59,232 nt of DNA. It comes from JBFLYN01 sp040756655 (GTDB lineage: Bacteria > Bacillota > Sulfobacillia > UBA8153). Made by a program: the position numbers and the translations under genes. The notes beneath the pieces were generated by a model. That model did not search any database. It had not been told where the DNA came from and saw only the letters and a program-made list of their open reading frames with translations. Below are positions 1-8,793 of this stretch, one piece after another. Position 1 is the first letter of the stretch. Each line of letters begins with the position of its first letter. Location of the stretch: assembly GCA_040756655.1 (NCBI GenBank), contig JBFLYN010000018.1:1-59232 (forward strand), given 5' to 3'.

Positions 1-28
1 TCTGGTTGTGTTGTTGCATTGGTTTCCC

Positions 29-99
29 GCCTCCTGGTCTTTGTCTGGTATGTTTAGCCACTACCATCTTGCCAGGAGGCTTTTCTATTGTCAAAGACC
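29..99. repeat. Nested inverted repeats at the left edge
   Basis: Positions 29-37 (GCCTCCTGG) are inverted at 72-80, and 36-43 (GGTCTTTG) are inverted at 92-99, so two mutually exclusive stems are possible. Such arrangements occur near insertion-sequence ends or as attenuators. The gene to the left is outside the window, so the role cannot be settled. From here to 415 I see no convincing gene; a short open stretch at about 235-342 ends at a TAG and matches nothing I recognise. Confidence 0.3.
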
Positions 100-415
100 G
101 TTCACAACCCTACAGGAATGCTCTCATAAGATGAATCTCACGTAACCCGGGCCTGCGTCCACCGCACCGGCCAATCCATTCTTGTTCTAGAAAGACCTGG
201 CGATTCCTGCCAGTTAAGTTGCGAAAGGAGTTCCCTCGAATAGTGACGAACTGCTCAAGGTGACCCGTGACCCGCAGAGTGTAGGGCATTACTGGACCAT
301 GAACCCGCGCTGCAACTGGCTGCCACCGGGGGTCGAACCTTAGTGGGAGAGCGTGCTTGAGCCAGGCTAAGTACGATGCGCCTGACTGTACACGGGGTAC
401 TATACGGAAAGAGCG

Positions 416-1105
416 GTGAGCAGAGTGCTGTCCACGCTAACTAGTCGCCTCTGGACAGTGGTCGAAGAAAGACTCTCGTGCTGCGCGCACAACCTCGGGC
501 ACGTGCACCGGGTGTACCGGCTTGCCTTACGCCTGTCCCAGGACGAACCCGGGGCCGACCTGGAGATCCTGCTCCCGGCGGCGATTCTTCACGATGTAGC
601 CAGGGCCTTGGAAGACCAAGACCCCACAGGCTCCATAGACCACGCGATGGCCGGTGCCGAGCTGGCAGTGGCCATCCTGCGCGACCAGGGGTACCCGGAG
701 CACAAGCTGCCGGCAGTGAGGCACTGCATCGAGGCCCACCGGTACCGGGGACGGGTCCGACCCTCGACGATTGAGGCCCAGATCCTCTCGGATGCCGACA
801 AGATCGACGCCGTCGGCGCCGTAGGCATCGCCCGCTCGTTTATGTTGGCAGGCCAGTACGGTGAGCCTATGTATTCCGGTGCGCCCTTGGAGACCTATGT
901 CCAGAAGAACACGGAAAGCGGTCTTGCCGACGGAAGGATCAAGGATATTTCCCAGCATGCCCCGGACATTGAGTACCGGGTGAAGCTGAGGCACATCACC
1001 GACCGGCTGTACACGGGAACCGCTAAGACCATGGCCCAGGCCCGGCTCGCCTACATGGAGGGTTTCTTCGACCTTCTCCGGGCCGAAATTCAGGGCGACC
1101 GGTAG
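416..1105 (+). CDS. HD-domain phosphohydrolase family protein
   Basis: The 229-residue product has the HD superfamily layout: an N-terminal His (HNLGHVHRV), the HD doublet in AAILHDVARAL, a later His (CIEAHRYRG) and an Asp in ILSDADKIDAVG. These are the expected metal ligands of an HD phosphohydrolase. The substrate is unknown; many relatives are annotated only as uncharacterised HD hydrolases. The start is a GTG at 416; no strong ribosome site is visible. It stands alone, followed by about 160 bases and then a regulator gene on the same strand. There is no signal peptide, so the protein is presumably cytoplasmic. Confidence 0.85.
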   Translation: MSRVLSTLTSRLWTVVEERLSCCAHNLGHVHRVYRLALRLSQDEPGADLEILLPAAILHDVARALEDQDPTGSIDHAMAGAELAVAILRDQGYPEHKLPAVRHCIEAHRYRGRVRPSTIEAQILSDADKIDAVGAVGIARSFMLAGQYGEPMYSGAPLETYVQKNTESGLADGRIKDISQHAPDIEYRVKLRHITDRLYTGTAKTMAQARLAYMEGFFDLLRAEIQGDR

Positions 1106-1264
1106 GAGGTTTGCCTGGTTTGGCGGGCCAGGTCTTTCCCGGGGCAGAGCCTGCCCAGGCCCGGGCAGGCGCTGGCCCCAAGGCAGTACGTACTCCGGGG
1201 AAGGATCATGGCCAGGCGGTGGTGAATGCTCTGGTGTGACTCGTGGACTCAGGGAGTGTGAGCC

Positions 1265-1801
1265 TTGTTAGGAGACCGCATCCGGCAGATCCGCCAGCAA
1301 CAGGGCACCAGCCTCGTGCAGCTGAGCCGAAAAGTTGGCCTTACCCCCAGCCTCATAAGCCAGGTAGAGCGCGACCTGGTGAGCCCATCCATCAACTCGC
1401 TCCGGAAGATCGCCCGGGCCCTGGACGTGCCCATCACTGCCTTCTTCGAGGAAGACGGGCCGCAGGGGACAGTGGTCCGGGCTGCTTCTCGCAAGAAACT
1501 TCTACTGCCCGATTCTCTGGTGGAGTACGAGCTTTTGTCTCCTGACCAGAACCGGCGAGTGGAGTTGCTCCTGACCCGCCTGGGGGTGGGGGGGCAGACC
1601 TCAGAAGATGCCTTTGGGCATGATGGAGAAGAAACAGTCCTGGTCCTGGGTGGACAGGTCAAGTTCTACCTGGGAACCGAAGTGCATATCCTGAACGATG
1701 GTGACAGTGTCTGGTTTGAAGCCAGTGTCCCTCACAAGATGGTGAACACTGGCCAGACCAAGGTCACCCTGATTTCGGCCATCTCTCCCCCCTCCTTCTG
1801 A
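1265..1801 (+). CDS. XRE-family regulator with C-terminal cupin domain
   Basis: Residues about 1-60 form an XRE/Cro helix-turn-helix (GDRIRQIRQQQGTSLVQLSRKVGLTPSLIS... style, with SQVERDLVSPSINSLRKIA). Residues about 100-175 form a small cupin barrel (GHDGEETVLVLGGQV and GDSVWFEASVPHKMVN). This two-domain design is typical of one-component sensors that bind a small molecule in the cupin and control nearby or amino-acid/sugar-related genes. The start is a TTG at 1265, the only start that keeps the complete HTH. It converges with the deacetylase gene, separated by 17 bases. The regulated target is not evident from context. Confidence 0.9.
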   Translation: MLGDRIRQIRQQQGTSLVQLSRKVGLTPSLISQVERDLVSPSINSLRKIARALDVPITAFFEEDGPQGTVVRAASRKKLLLPDSLVEYELLSPDQNRRVELLLTRLGVGGQTSEDAFGHDGEETVLVLGGQVKFYLGTEVHILNDGDSVWFEASVPHKMVNTGQTKVTLISAISPPSF

Positions 1802-1818
1802 CCCTGGCGCTCCTCCCA

Positions 1819-2688
1819 TCATCCTCGCATCAGTTCGGTGAGAGTCACCATCCGGTAGCCATTGGCCTTGAGAAAGGCGATGATGCTGGGCAGGGCTACC
1901 ACTGTCTGCCAGAAGTCCTCGGTGGCACCCCCCGCACAATGCAAGAGTATGATGGCGCCCGGTTGGATGCCGGCTGCGACCCGGGCTTGGATGGATGACG
2001 CGGGCCGCCCGTCCCAGTCCCGGCTGTCCACGGACCAGAGGGCTGTGCGCAACCCGGCCCGGTGGGCTACGTCCAGGACCGTCTCGTCAAAACGCCCGTA
2101 GGGAGGGCGAAACCAGCGCACAGGCATCCGGGCGGTTTGTTCCAGCACCCGGCTGGTCTGCAGTATCTCTGCTTGAACCTCCGGCCGGGTCATCTGGTCC
2201 AGCCGGGGGTGACTGAAAGTATGATTGCCGATCTCGTGTCCGCGAGCGGCGATGTCGCGAACTAGGTGAGGGTAAAGCTCTGCCCGGTTCCCCACCAGGA
2301 AAAAGGTGGCCACCACCCCTTCCCGCCCGAGGGTTTCGAGGACTTGGGGAGTGCTAACCGGGTCGGGGCCGTCATCAAAAGTGATGGCTACTGCCCGCCT
2401 GGTCCCGGGCCCTCTCAGGACCACCTCCGGGGCGAGAGTGGACGGTACATCCGGGCGGTTACCTCCCTCAGTGCCGCCGTCCAGGGGCGGCAGCGGCGGG
2501 AGCAACCGGGGAAGATCCGGTGCCGGGATGTCCGGACGCAAAAGAGGCGGCAGTCTCACCAAGAACACGGCGGCCGAGATGCCCGCCACCAGGACCAAGG
2601 TGATGACCACCATGAGCCGGGCCAAGCCCCAGCGCCTGCGTTGCCTCGGGGCCTTGCGGTCCCTGCGCGTCTGTTCCAAGAGCCCCAC
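1819..2688 (-). CDS. Polysaccharide deacetylase (NodB domain), membrane-anchored
   Basis: The C-terminal two thirds is a NodB-type carbohydrate esterase 4 domain: AITFDDGPDP (motif 1, metal/catalytic Asp), HEIGNHTFSHPRL (motif 2, metal His), RWFRPPYGRFD (motif 3), and ILLHCAGG (motif 5 His). It probably removes acetyl groups from peptidoglycan or another wall glycan outside the cell. An N-terminal arginine-rich stretch precedes one transmembrane helix (MVVITLVLVAGISAAVFLV), followed by a proline-rich spacer. The reading frame is open further upstream, but a GTG at 2688 (AAGG eight bases upstream) or a TTG at 2679 (AAGGGG eight bases upstream) is the probable start; the choice between them is uncertain. 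Members are common in spore formers (PdaA/PdaB-like). Confidence 0.88.
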   Translation of the reverse strand: MGLLEQTRRDRKAPRQRRRWGLARLMVVITLVLVAGISAAVFLVRLPPLLRPDIPAPDLPRLLPPLPPLDGGTEGGNRPDVPSTLAPEVVLRGPGTRRAVAITFDDGPDPVSTPQVLETLGREGVVATFFLVGNRAELYPHLVRDIAARGHEIGNHTFSHPRLDQMTRPEVQAEILQTSRVLEQTARMPVRWFRPPYGRFDETVLDVAHRAGLRTALWSVDSRDWDGRPASSIQARVAAGIQPGAIILLHCAGGATEDFWQTVVALPSIIAFLKANGYRMVTLTELMRG

Positions 2689-2885
2689 CCCTTCTGCCTT
2701 AGGATGTCCCCTGCAGCTGTGATCTAAATATTTGACAGATCCCTGTGAATTTCTTACCGCTTTGGTATGATTAGGACCGGAGGGATTTCCCGGCCCAAGC
2801 ACAGTGACATCTAAGGCACCATCACTCCTTCTCTTTCCGGTCGCGGTGTATGCTTCCTGGAAGAGAAGAGAGGAGGTGAAGAACC

Positions 2886-4331
2886 GTGCGTAGATTCCTC
2901 GTGACCCTCCTGGCAGTCTCCCTCATCGCCCTCTCTTTCTCGGGCCCGGCTGCAGCGCGCTCATCTTTCCTGGTGAACGTGTTTGTGGCGTTTCACGGCA
3001 CCCCCAATCCTGGCCTAATCCGCAGCGCGGGCGGGCAGGTCAGCATGGAGTACCGGTACTTGCCGGTGATTGCCGCCTTACTGCCCGAAGCGTCCATCCG
3101 GAGACTGCAACAGCACCCGACCATCCGTTACATCGAACCCGACGGGTTAGCCTACGCCACCAACCAGTCCATGCCCTGGGGTGTTAGTCGAATCGGCGCA
3201 CCTGAAGTCTGGTGCCAGACCACCGGCCTGGGTGTGAAGGTAGCCGTGCTTGACACGGGCATCGACGGTGGCCACACTGACGTGGTGGTCGCTGGTGGCA
3301 CCAGTTTCGTACCGGGAACCAGTTGGCAAGACGACAATGGTCACGGAACTCACGTGGCAGACACCATCGCCGCCGATAATAGCCAAGACATAGTTGGTGT
3401 GGACATCAAACGGCTCTCTTTGCCGTCAAGGTCTTGGATAGCGGCGGAAGCGGGTACTGGAGCTGGATCGTGGCGGGCATCGAATGGGCCATGGGTCAAA
3501 ACATGCAAGTCATTAACATGAGTTTGGGTGCATCGTCTGCTCCTACAACGTTGAAAGATGTGTGTGACCTGGCCTACTACGAAAAAGGTATTGTCATTGT
3601 CTCTTCGGCAGGCAACAGCGGCCTGCCCAACGGTCGAGGGGACAATATCAGCTATCCCGCCCGGTACGACAGCATGATTGCCGTGGGTGCCACCACCAGT
3701 AGCGACGTTCGTGCGCAATGGTCCAGCACCGGGCCCACCTTGGAGATTATGGCGCCAGGAGAATCCATACCTAGCCTCAGGCTGGGTGGTGGGGTCATCA
3801 GCTACAGCGGTACCTCGATGGCGTCCCCCCACGTGGCCGGGGTGGCTGCACTCCTCCTGGCGGCCAAACCCGGGCTTACCAACGCAGAGATCCGGGACAT
3901 CATGAACCAGGTCGCCCAGAAAGTCGCTGACCGGGACTCGTGGAAGTACGGGGCTGGTGGATGCCAGGGCGACGGTGCAGGTGGCACTGGGAACTGGCAC
4001 TGGAGGAGACCCGCCGCCGGTCAGCACGACCATGGCGGTGAACGTGACCACTGACAAGGATGCCTATCGCACCGGCGACACCATCCACATCACCGTCACC
4101 GTGACCGATAACAGCGGCCAACCGCTGGCAGGAGCTGCTGTCGCCTATAACATCGTAACGGCCAGCAACAGGCAGTATTCCGGTTTGGGCATTACCGGCA
4201 CCGACGGCAAGGCGCATTTCCAGCTGAAAACCAAGAAACCAGACGGTACAGGAACATATGTGATAACGGCCACCGCGGACAAGACAGGCTACGAACAAGG
4301 TACGGGCACCAAGACCGTCCAGGTAGACTGA
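2886..4331 (+). pseudogene. Subtilisin-like (S8) serine protease, two frameshifts
   Basis: This is one secreted subtilase gene split over reading frames. It starts with an ATG-proximal GTG at 2886 behind GAGGTGAAGAACC. Segment one holds a signal peptide, an I9-like propeptide, the catalytic Asp (AVLDTGID) and His (GHGTHVADT). At about 3402 one base appears missing: the next frame continues as HQTALFAVKVLDSGGSG and carries the oxyanion Asn (SSAGNSG) and catalytic Ser (GTSMASPHVAG). At about 3950 the frame shifts again, into GLVDARATVQV and a C-terminal Ig-like domain (residues like KDAYRTGDTIHITVTV). The two shifts compensate, so the ends are in phase over 1446 bases. All three catalytic residues survive. 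Either this is a young pseudogene or there are two sequencing errors. Confidence 0.8.
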
Positions 4332-4352
4332 CTGGCAGTCTGTGATGATACC

Positions 4353-4379
4353 GGAAGGCGGCCCTGCGGGCCGCCTTCC
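4353..4379. terminator. Perfect 12-bp hairpin between convergent genes
   Basis: GGAAGGCGGCCC (4353-4364) pairs perfectly with 4368-4379 around a TGC loop. It lies between the convergent subtilase and MutS2-like genes, so it probably serves as a bidirectional terminator; the T-tract is weak on both strands. Confidence 0.7.
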
Positions 4380-4394
4380 ACCTTGTTGCTGCTG

Positions 4395-6284
4395 CTACTC
4401 CTGCCCCGGCCGGACCACGAGCACGCCGGGGGTGTGTTTTCTCTTCATGTCATGGAGAAGTCTGCGGTCTTCCTTGGCCATGAGCACCGTGTTCAGGTCG
4501 TAGTCCTCCGGGTAGAGCTCGCTGGCGGGTATTAGGAGTGTTAGGCGCTTGTGGTTGACTGGGATGCGCTCCCCTTTTACCAGTACGGTCAACTCGCCGC
4601 GCTCGTTGGCCAGTCCCGCCACAATACCCCGTTCCCGGACTGTGCCCACGTAAACGCTGTCGCCCAAGGCAAACACCCCCGGGGCAACCGCTCCCGGCCG
4701 GCGGGTTCTGGAGGTTTTCGTCTTGGGTTGGATACTGGTTTCTGGGTGGAGCCCGTGTTCCAAGAATCCGCAGGCCCGGCTCACCACGTTCTCCTTCAGA
4801 CCCAGGCGTGCGGCCATCCATAGGCCCCGGCTCTCCCCGGACCGTCCCAGTTCCAGCCGGTATTCGGGACGCAGGGTTTCCTCGTCAAAGGCCATGCAAC
4901 CGTTGACAAACCCGTCCCTCTCGCTGGCGTACCGCTTGATATCGCTGTAGTGGGTGGTGGCGATGGTGAGGGCTCCTGCCCTCCATACCTCCTCCAGGAT
5001 GGCAGCGGCCAGGCTGGCCCCTTCGGCCGGGTCGGTACCGGTGCCGATTTCGTCCAAGAGCACCAGCCCGCCCGGCTTGAGCTCCTCGAGGATGGAGATG
5101 ATGTTGGTCAGGTGCGAAGAGAAAGTGCTCAGCGACCCCTGAATGCTCTGGTGGTCGCCGATGTCGGCAAATACCCCGGCAAACACCGGCAATTGACTGC
5201 CCGCAGCAGCCGGGATGTGCAGCCCGCACTGGGCCATGAGCGCCAGCAGCCCGACGGTCTTGAGGACCACCGTCTTCCCACCGGTATTGGGACCGGTAAT
5301 GACCAGGGTCCGCACACCGGATCCTAGGCTGATATCCAGCGGCACCACCTCACCGGTGAGGAGCGGGTGGCGACCCTGGCGTACATCCAAGTGCCCGCAG
5401 CTGTTCAGCTCCGGCGGTGAACAGTCCAGTTCAGCGCTTAGCCGCCCTTTGGCAAAGGCAAAGTCGTAGGCGCCCAGGACTTCCAGGTTTATGGAGATCT
5501 CCCTTTCGTGCGCGGCCACTTCCCCGGTGAGAGCACAGAGGATCTGGTAAACCTCGGCTTCTTCCTGGGCCCGGGCGATCCTGAGCTCGTCTGTAAGCTT
5601 CCTTACCGCCGCAGGCTCGATGAACACCGTAGCACCACTACCAGAGGCTTCGACCACCGTGCCCATAACCCGGTTTTTTCGATCGGCCCGCACCGGGATG
5701 GTATACCGGTCCTGCCGCATGCTGACAAACCCGTCCTGGATACAGTCGCGGTAGGCCGGTGACGCCAGCAGGCTCTGGAGCTTCCCCTGGATCTGGTCTT
5801 CCAGAGAACGGCGCTTTTGGCGGAGCCTGGCCAGGCAGGGGGTAGCGTGGTCGCACACCTCGTTTCCCGCTATGCAGCGCTCGATCCCGGCTACCAACTC
5901 TGGCAAAAGGTGAAACGACGCAGCATAGGACGTCAAGTCCGGGGCCAACTCCCGCCGGGCTTCCATGTACCGTTTCAGCCTGCTGCAGCCCTCCAACACG
6001 CTTGCCACCCGTGAGAGTTCGCCCGGTTCGAGCGTTCCGCCGCGTGCTGCCCGCGCCAGCTCGCCACTGATGTCCCAGGTTCCGCGCAGGGGGTGATGCC
6101 CGCCGGCCGCCTGCAGGAGTGCGCGGGCTTGGCTGGTCTCTGCCTGCCACCCGGCCACCCGCTCCAGGTTGGTGGAAGGCGCCATCCGGTCCACCAGCCG
6201 CTTGCCCAGGCCGCTTTGAGTGTGCTGTCTCAGTTTTTCCCTTATGCTATTGAATTCCAGTACCTCGATGGTACGTGTGTGCAC
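4395..6284 (-). CDS. MutS2-like ATPase lacking the Smr nuclease domain
   Basis: The 629-residue product matches the MutS2 core: an N-terminal clamp/coiled-coil part (EVLEFNSIREKL start), then the MutS ATPase with Walker A GPNTGGKT, the STFSSHL region, Walker B VLLDEIGTGTDP and the ATTHY switch. A small KOW/Tudor-like stretch follows (GDSVYVGTVRERGIVAG). Canonical MutS2 proteins are about 780 residues and end in an Smr endonuclease/ribosome-binding domain; here the protein stops about 70 residues after the KOW-like part with no Smr. The start is GTG 6284, with GGAGG at 6293-6297 eight bases upstream; the frame is open further up but that part has no family similarity. Role inferred: recombination suppression or ribosome-collision handling, minus the nuclease step. 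Confidence 0.85.
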   Translation of the reverse strand: MHTRTIEVLEFNSIREKLRQHTQSGLGKRLVDRMAPSTNLERVAGWQAETSQARALLQAAGGHHPLRGTWDISGELARAARGGTLEPGELSRVASVLEGCSRLKRYMEARRELAPDLTSYAASFHLLPELVAGIERCIAGNEVCDHATPCLARLRQKRRSLEDQIQGKLQSLLASPAYRDCIQDGFVSMRQDRYTIPVRADRKNRVMGTVVEASGSGATVFIEPAAVRKLTDELRIARAQEEAEVYQILCALTGEVAAHEREISINLEVLGAYDFAFAKGRLSAELDCSPPELNSCGHLDVRQGRHPLLTGEVVPLDISLGSGVRTLVITGPNTGGKTVVLKTVGLLALMAQCGLHIPAAAGSQLPVFAGVFADIGDHQSIQGSLSTFSSHLTNIISILEELKPGGLVLLDEIGTGTDPAEGASLAAAILEEVWRAGALTIATTHYSDIKRYASERDGFVNGCMAFDEETLRPEYRLELGRSGESRGLWMAARLGLKENVVSRACGFLEHGLHPETSIQPKTKTSRTRRPGAVAPGVFALGDSVYVGTVRERGIVAGLANERGELTVLVKGERIPVNHKRLTLLIPASELYPEDYDLNTVLMAKEDRRLLHDMKRKHTPGVLVVRPGQE

Positions 6285-6312
6285 TGTGCCAACCTCCCTG
6301 GAGATCAACGAA

Positions 6313-6382
6313 GACCGTGGACAGTCCATGTCCACGGTCCAGGATACTTGCCCAACACGAAGGCCGTGGGACACCCACGGCC
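6313..6382. promoter_or_regulatory. Two tandem perfect hairpins in the MutS2-like leader
   Basis: GACCGTGGACA (6313-6323) pairs perfectly with 6329-6339 (loop GTCCA), and GGCCGTGGG (6362-6370) pairs perfectly with 6374-6382 (loop ACA). Both share the core CCGTGG and lie directly upstream of the MutS2-like start on the minus strand. They could be leader-RNA hairpins or operators; no T-tract follows them. Confidence 0.45.
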
Positions 6383-6626
6383 GCCAGCTGCGCTACTGTG
6401 TGGAAACGGCTGTCCCTGTACACGCCGGGCCAGCCGTCACTGTCTTGGCCCGGCTCTATGCAGTTAGAGACCTTCCGTTCCCTACAGACACCAAAACCCC
6501 TCCGGTAACCAATGTTATATCGCCCGGCCTTGCCTGTCAAGGCAAGTCTTGCCCGTTGGCAGGCCGGTGCTGGGGTCGATGGAGCTTTCACACCTTACGG
6601 GGAAACCTACTCCGTGGGGGGATTCC

Positions 6627-7730
6627 ATGCTTTTTGATGAACGCAGAAGACAAAGGATAATAAGCACCTGGAACGGGATAGGCAGGAGTTTGTCAGGAAA
6701 ATACCATGCCCTCCACGCCGGGTTCGCGGCGTCGTTTGGGCGGGCCAGACGGTACCTCCCGGCCGCGGCCGTGCTGCTGGCAGTCGCAGGCCTGGTGAGC
6801 TGGTGGGCGGCTGGTACACCTCCCCAGGCCCGGCCAGAACCCGAACCGCCCGGCGGAGCCGGCCGGGTCGAACTCAGCCCGCAGCTGGTGGAGAAGTACT
6901 CCCGGGAACCGACTATTACCATTTTCGATCATCGCACTAGCTCCCGGGTGTCTATGCCCATAGAACGGTACATCGAGCGAGTGGTAGCTGGCGAGACCGT
7001 GGAGGGATGGAAACACGCCACGTTGGCCGCCCAGGCCATCGTAGCGCGCACCTTTACCCTGCGCAGCATCGAAAGTCCCGGCAACACTTCCCGCCAGCTG
7101 CACGGCACCGATGCCTGCACTTCTAAGGACCACTTCCAAGCGTACAGCCCTCAGAAAGTGGATACCGCCATTAGGCAGGCCGTGTCTGATACCCGGGGGA
7201 TGATCCTGGCCTTCGAGGACGAACTGGTCTTAAGTTATTTCAGTTCCAGTTCCGGTGGGATGACCGCAGCCCTGAAAGAAGGCTTCCCGTTCATGCAGGA
7301 GGAAGCACCGTACCTGGTCCCCCGGCCCAGCCCGGACCGGGAGATCGCCCCGGCGTACGCGGCCGCCTGGACCACCAGGGTTTCCCGGGCTGCCCTGCGC
7401 CGGGTCATGGGCGCCCGGGCCGGCACCGCCGCTTCGGTAGTCATCGAAAGCCGGGGACCGTCGGGTCGGGCCGAGATCATCCGGGTGGGGCAATCCCGGA
7501 TCCATGCTGCCGTTCTGCGCCGCAGGCTTGGTCCTGAAGTGCTGCGTTCAACCATGATCACCAGTATCAGCGTGGGTCCTACTCATGTGATCTTCCGCGG
7601 GCGCGGGTGGGGCCACGGAGTCGGGCTCGACCAGTGGGGAGCCGAAGCCATGGCGCGGGAAGGCCGAAACTTCGAAGAGATCGTCGCCCACTACTTCCCC
7701 GGCGCCGGGGTGGTGAAGTTGTGGGAATGA
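6627..7730 (+). CDS. SpoIID/LytB-domain protein
   Basis: The start is ATG 6627, behind GGGGGG at 6616-6621. The 367-residue product has a cytoplasmic N-terminus, one transmembrane helix (PAAAVLLAVAGLVSWWAAG) and an extracellular SpoIID/LytB domain with typical blocks: PIERYIERVVAGET, LAAQAIVARTFTL, DTRGMIL, SYFSSSSGG, and near the C-terminus GRGWGHGVGLDQWGAEAMA. SpoIID is a lytic transglycosylase for septal peptidoglycan during engulfment; LytB-type relatives stimulate amidases. The gene is alone on its strand and converges with a SleB-like hydrolase across a strong terminator. It is probably a vegetative or forespore wall enzyme; which one cannot be told from sequence alone. Confidence 0.88.
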   Translation: MLFDERRRQRIISTWNGIGRSLSGKYHALHAGFAASFGRARRYLPAAAVLLAVAGLVSWWAAGTPPQARPEPEPPGGAGRVELSPQLVEKYSREPTITIFDHRTSSRVSMPIERYIERVVAGETVEGWKHATLAAQAIVARTFTLRSIESPGNTSRQLHGTDACTSKDHFQAYSPQKVDTAIRQAVSDTRGMILAFEDELVLSYFSSSSGGMTAALKEGFPFMQEEAPYLVPRPSPDREIAPAYAAAWTTRVSRAALRRVMGARAGTAASVVIESRGPSGRAEIIRVGQSRIHAAVLRRRLGPEVLRSTMITSISVGPTHVIFRGRGWGHGVGLDQWGAEAMAREGRNFEEIVAHYFPGAGVVKLWE

Positions 7731-7733
7731 CAA

Positions 7734-7755
7734 GGGGCGAGGTATACCTCGCCCC
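7734..7755. terminator. 22-bp perfect palindrome, bidirectional terminator
   Basis: GGGGCGAGGTA at 7734-7744 is followed directly by its exact inverse at 7745-7755, between the stop codons of the convergent SpoIID/LytB and SleB-like genes. It probably terminates both transcripts. Confidence 0.75.
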
Positions 7756-7774
7756 ATCTTCATAGCCCCGCTCA

Positions 7775-8437
7775 CTACCGGGTGAACCGGTGGTTGCCGA
7801 TGTCCAAAATCGCGGGCCTGCTCCACATGAACCGGTTGCTGGTCTTGCTCGGCGCAAAGAAGAACAGGGCACCGCCAGTGGGGTCCACGCCTGCCAGCGC
7901 TTCGCGAGCGGCCCGGCGGTGGATCTCCTGGACATTGACCCGCCAGAAGTGGCCGTTGGAAACGGGCTCAAATTGGCCCTTTTGGAACAGCACCGACCAG
8001 ATGGTGTTAGGGAAGCGGGAGCTTCTCACCCGGTTCATGATCACTGCTCCCACGGCCACCATCCCCCGGTATGGTTCAGCCTCGGCCTCGGCAGCGATCA
8101 TCCGGGCCAGCAACGCGACACTTTTGCTGTCGGCGGGAGTGGTGGCCGCAGCCCGGGCAGTTGCTTCCGGGATGGCCAATACCTGTCCGACCCTGATCAC
8201 ATCACTAGACAGCCCGTTGGCGGCCTTGATGGCGTCAACCGTAGTCCCATAGGCACGGCCAAGACGCCACAGGCTGTCCCCACGCACTGCCCGGTGGGTG
8301 GCAGCTTCCACTGCCGCGCCCACCACGATGAGGCTGCCGAGCGCCACGGTCAGTGCCAGCCCCAAGCTGATGGTCTTTGTGAGCACCGTGACTTTCTTGG
8401 TACCAAGCAGTTCCCAAACTCTTTTGGCCTGAAGCAT
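7775..8437 (-). CDS. LysM + SleB-like cell wall hydrolase
   Basis: The 220-residue protein has a signal peptide/membrane segment (LGLALTVALGSLIVVGAAV), one LysM domain (residues about 45-90: HRAVRGDSLWRLGRAYGT ... GQVLAIP) that binds peptidoglycan, and a C-terminal hydrolase-2 (SleB/CwlJ) domain with the catalytic-type Glu in ARMIAAEAEAEPYRGMVAVGAVIMNR and the conserved FQKGQFEPV and DPTGGALFFFAP blocks. SleB-type enzymes are spore cortex lytic transglycosylases. Start ATG 8437 is chosen because AGGAGG (8445-8450) lies seven bases upstream; the TTG six bases earlier overlaps that site. It supports a spore-forming host. Confidence 0.9.
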   Translation of the reverse strand: MLQAKRVWELLGTKKVTVLTKTISLGLALTVALGSLIVVGAAVEAATHRAVRGDSLWRLGRAYGTTVDAIKAANGLSSDVIRVGQVLAIPEATARAAATTPADSKSVALLARMIAAEAEAEPYRGMVAVGAVIMNRVRSSRFPNTIWSVLFQKGQFEPVSNGHFWRVNVQEIHRRAAREALAGVDPTGGALFFFAPSKTSNRFMWSRPAILDIGNHRFTR

Positions 8438-8793
8438 CAGCAAACCTCCTGTTTTCTACCTTGGCCCGCTCGGGGCTTTTGGTTTTCGTTGGTTTGGGCC
8501 TGTCGTTCCGGCCATGGACAGGTTACATTTTAGCAGAGAAAAATGCCGTTGAACAGGGCAAATATCTGGTAACGGCTGCTTTTTCAGAAGACTAGCGGCT
8601 GTTGGGTTCTTCCATAAGCAAAGCGCCGGGCATCCCGGGTTAACAAGTCGTATGAGTCCTGGAGTCACCAACGTCACCAAAGAAGGCCATACCGGGGCTG
8701 GGGTCACGGGGTTTGACGTGGTATGGGTCCTGGGGGTGACTGGCAATCACCCGGGCGCGACCCTCGAAGATGTGATCAAAGGCGCGGGTTTTC
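8438..8793. other. Intergenic region, no gene recognised
   Basis: This 356-base stretch separates selB (ending at 8794) from the SleB-like gene, both on the minus strand. It should hold the SleB-like promoter. Short open frames cross it but none has a ribosome site or recognisable similarity. Confidence 0.5.

Noticed and set aside
1150..1169. GC-rich hairpin after the HD hydrolase gene as a terminator
   Set aside because: The 7-bp stem has no T-tract, and GC-rich stems of this size are common by chance in this DNA.
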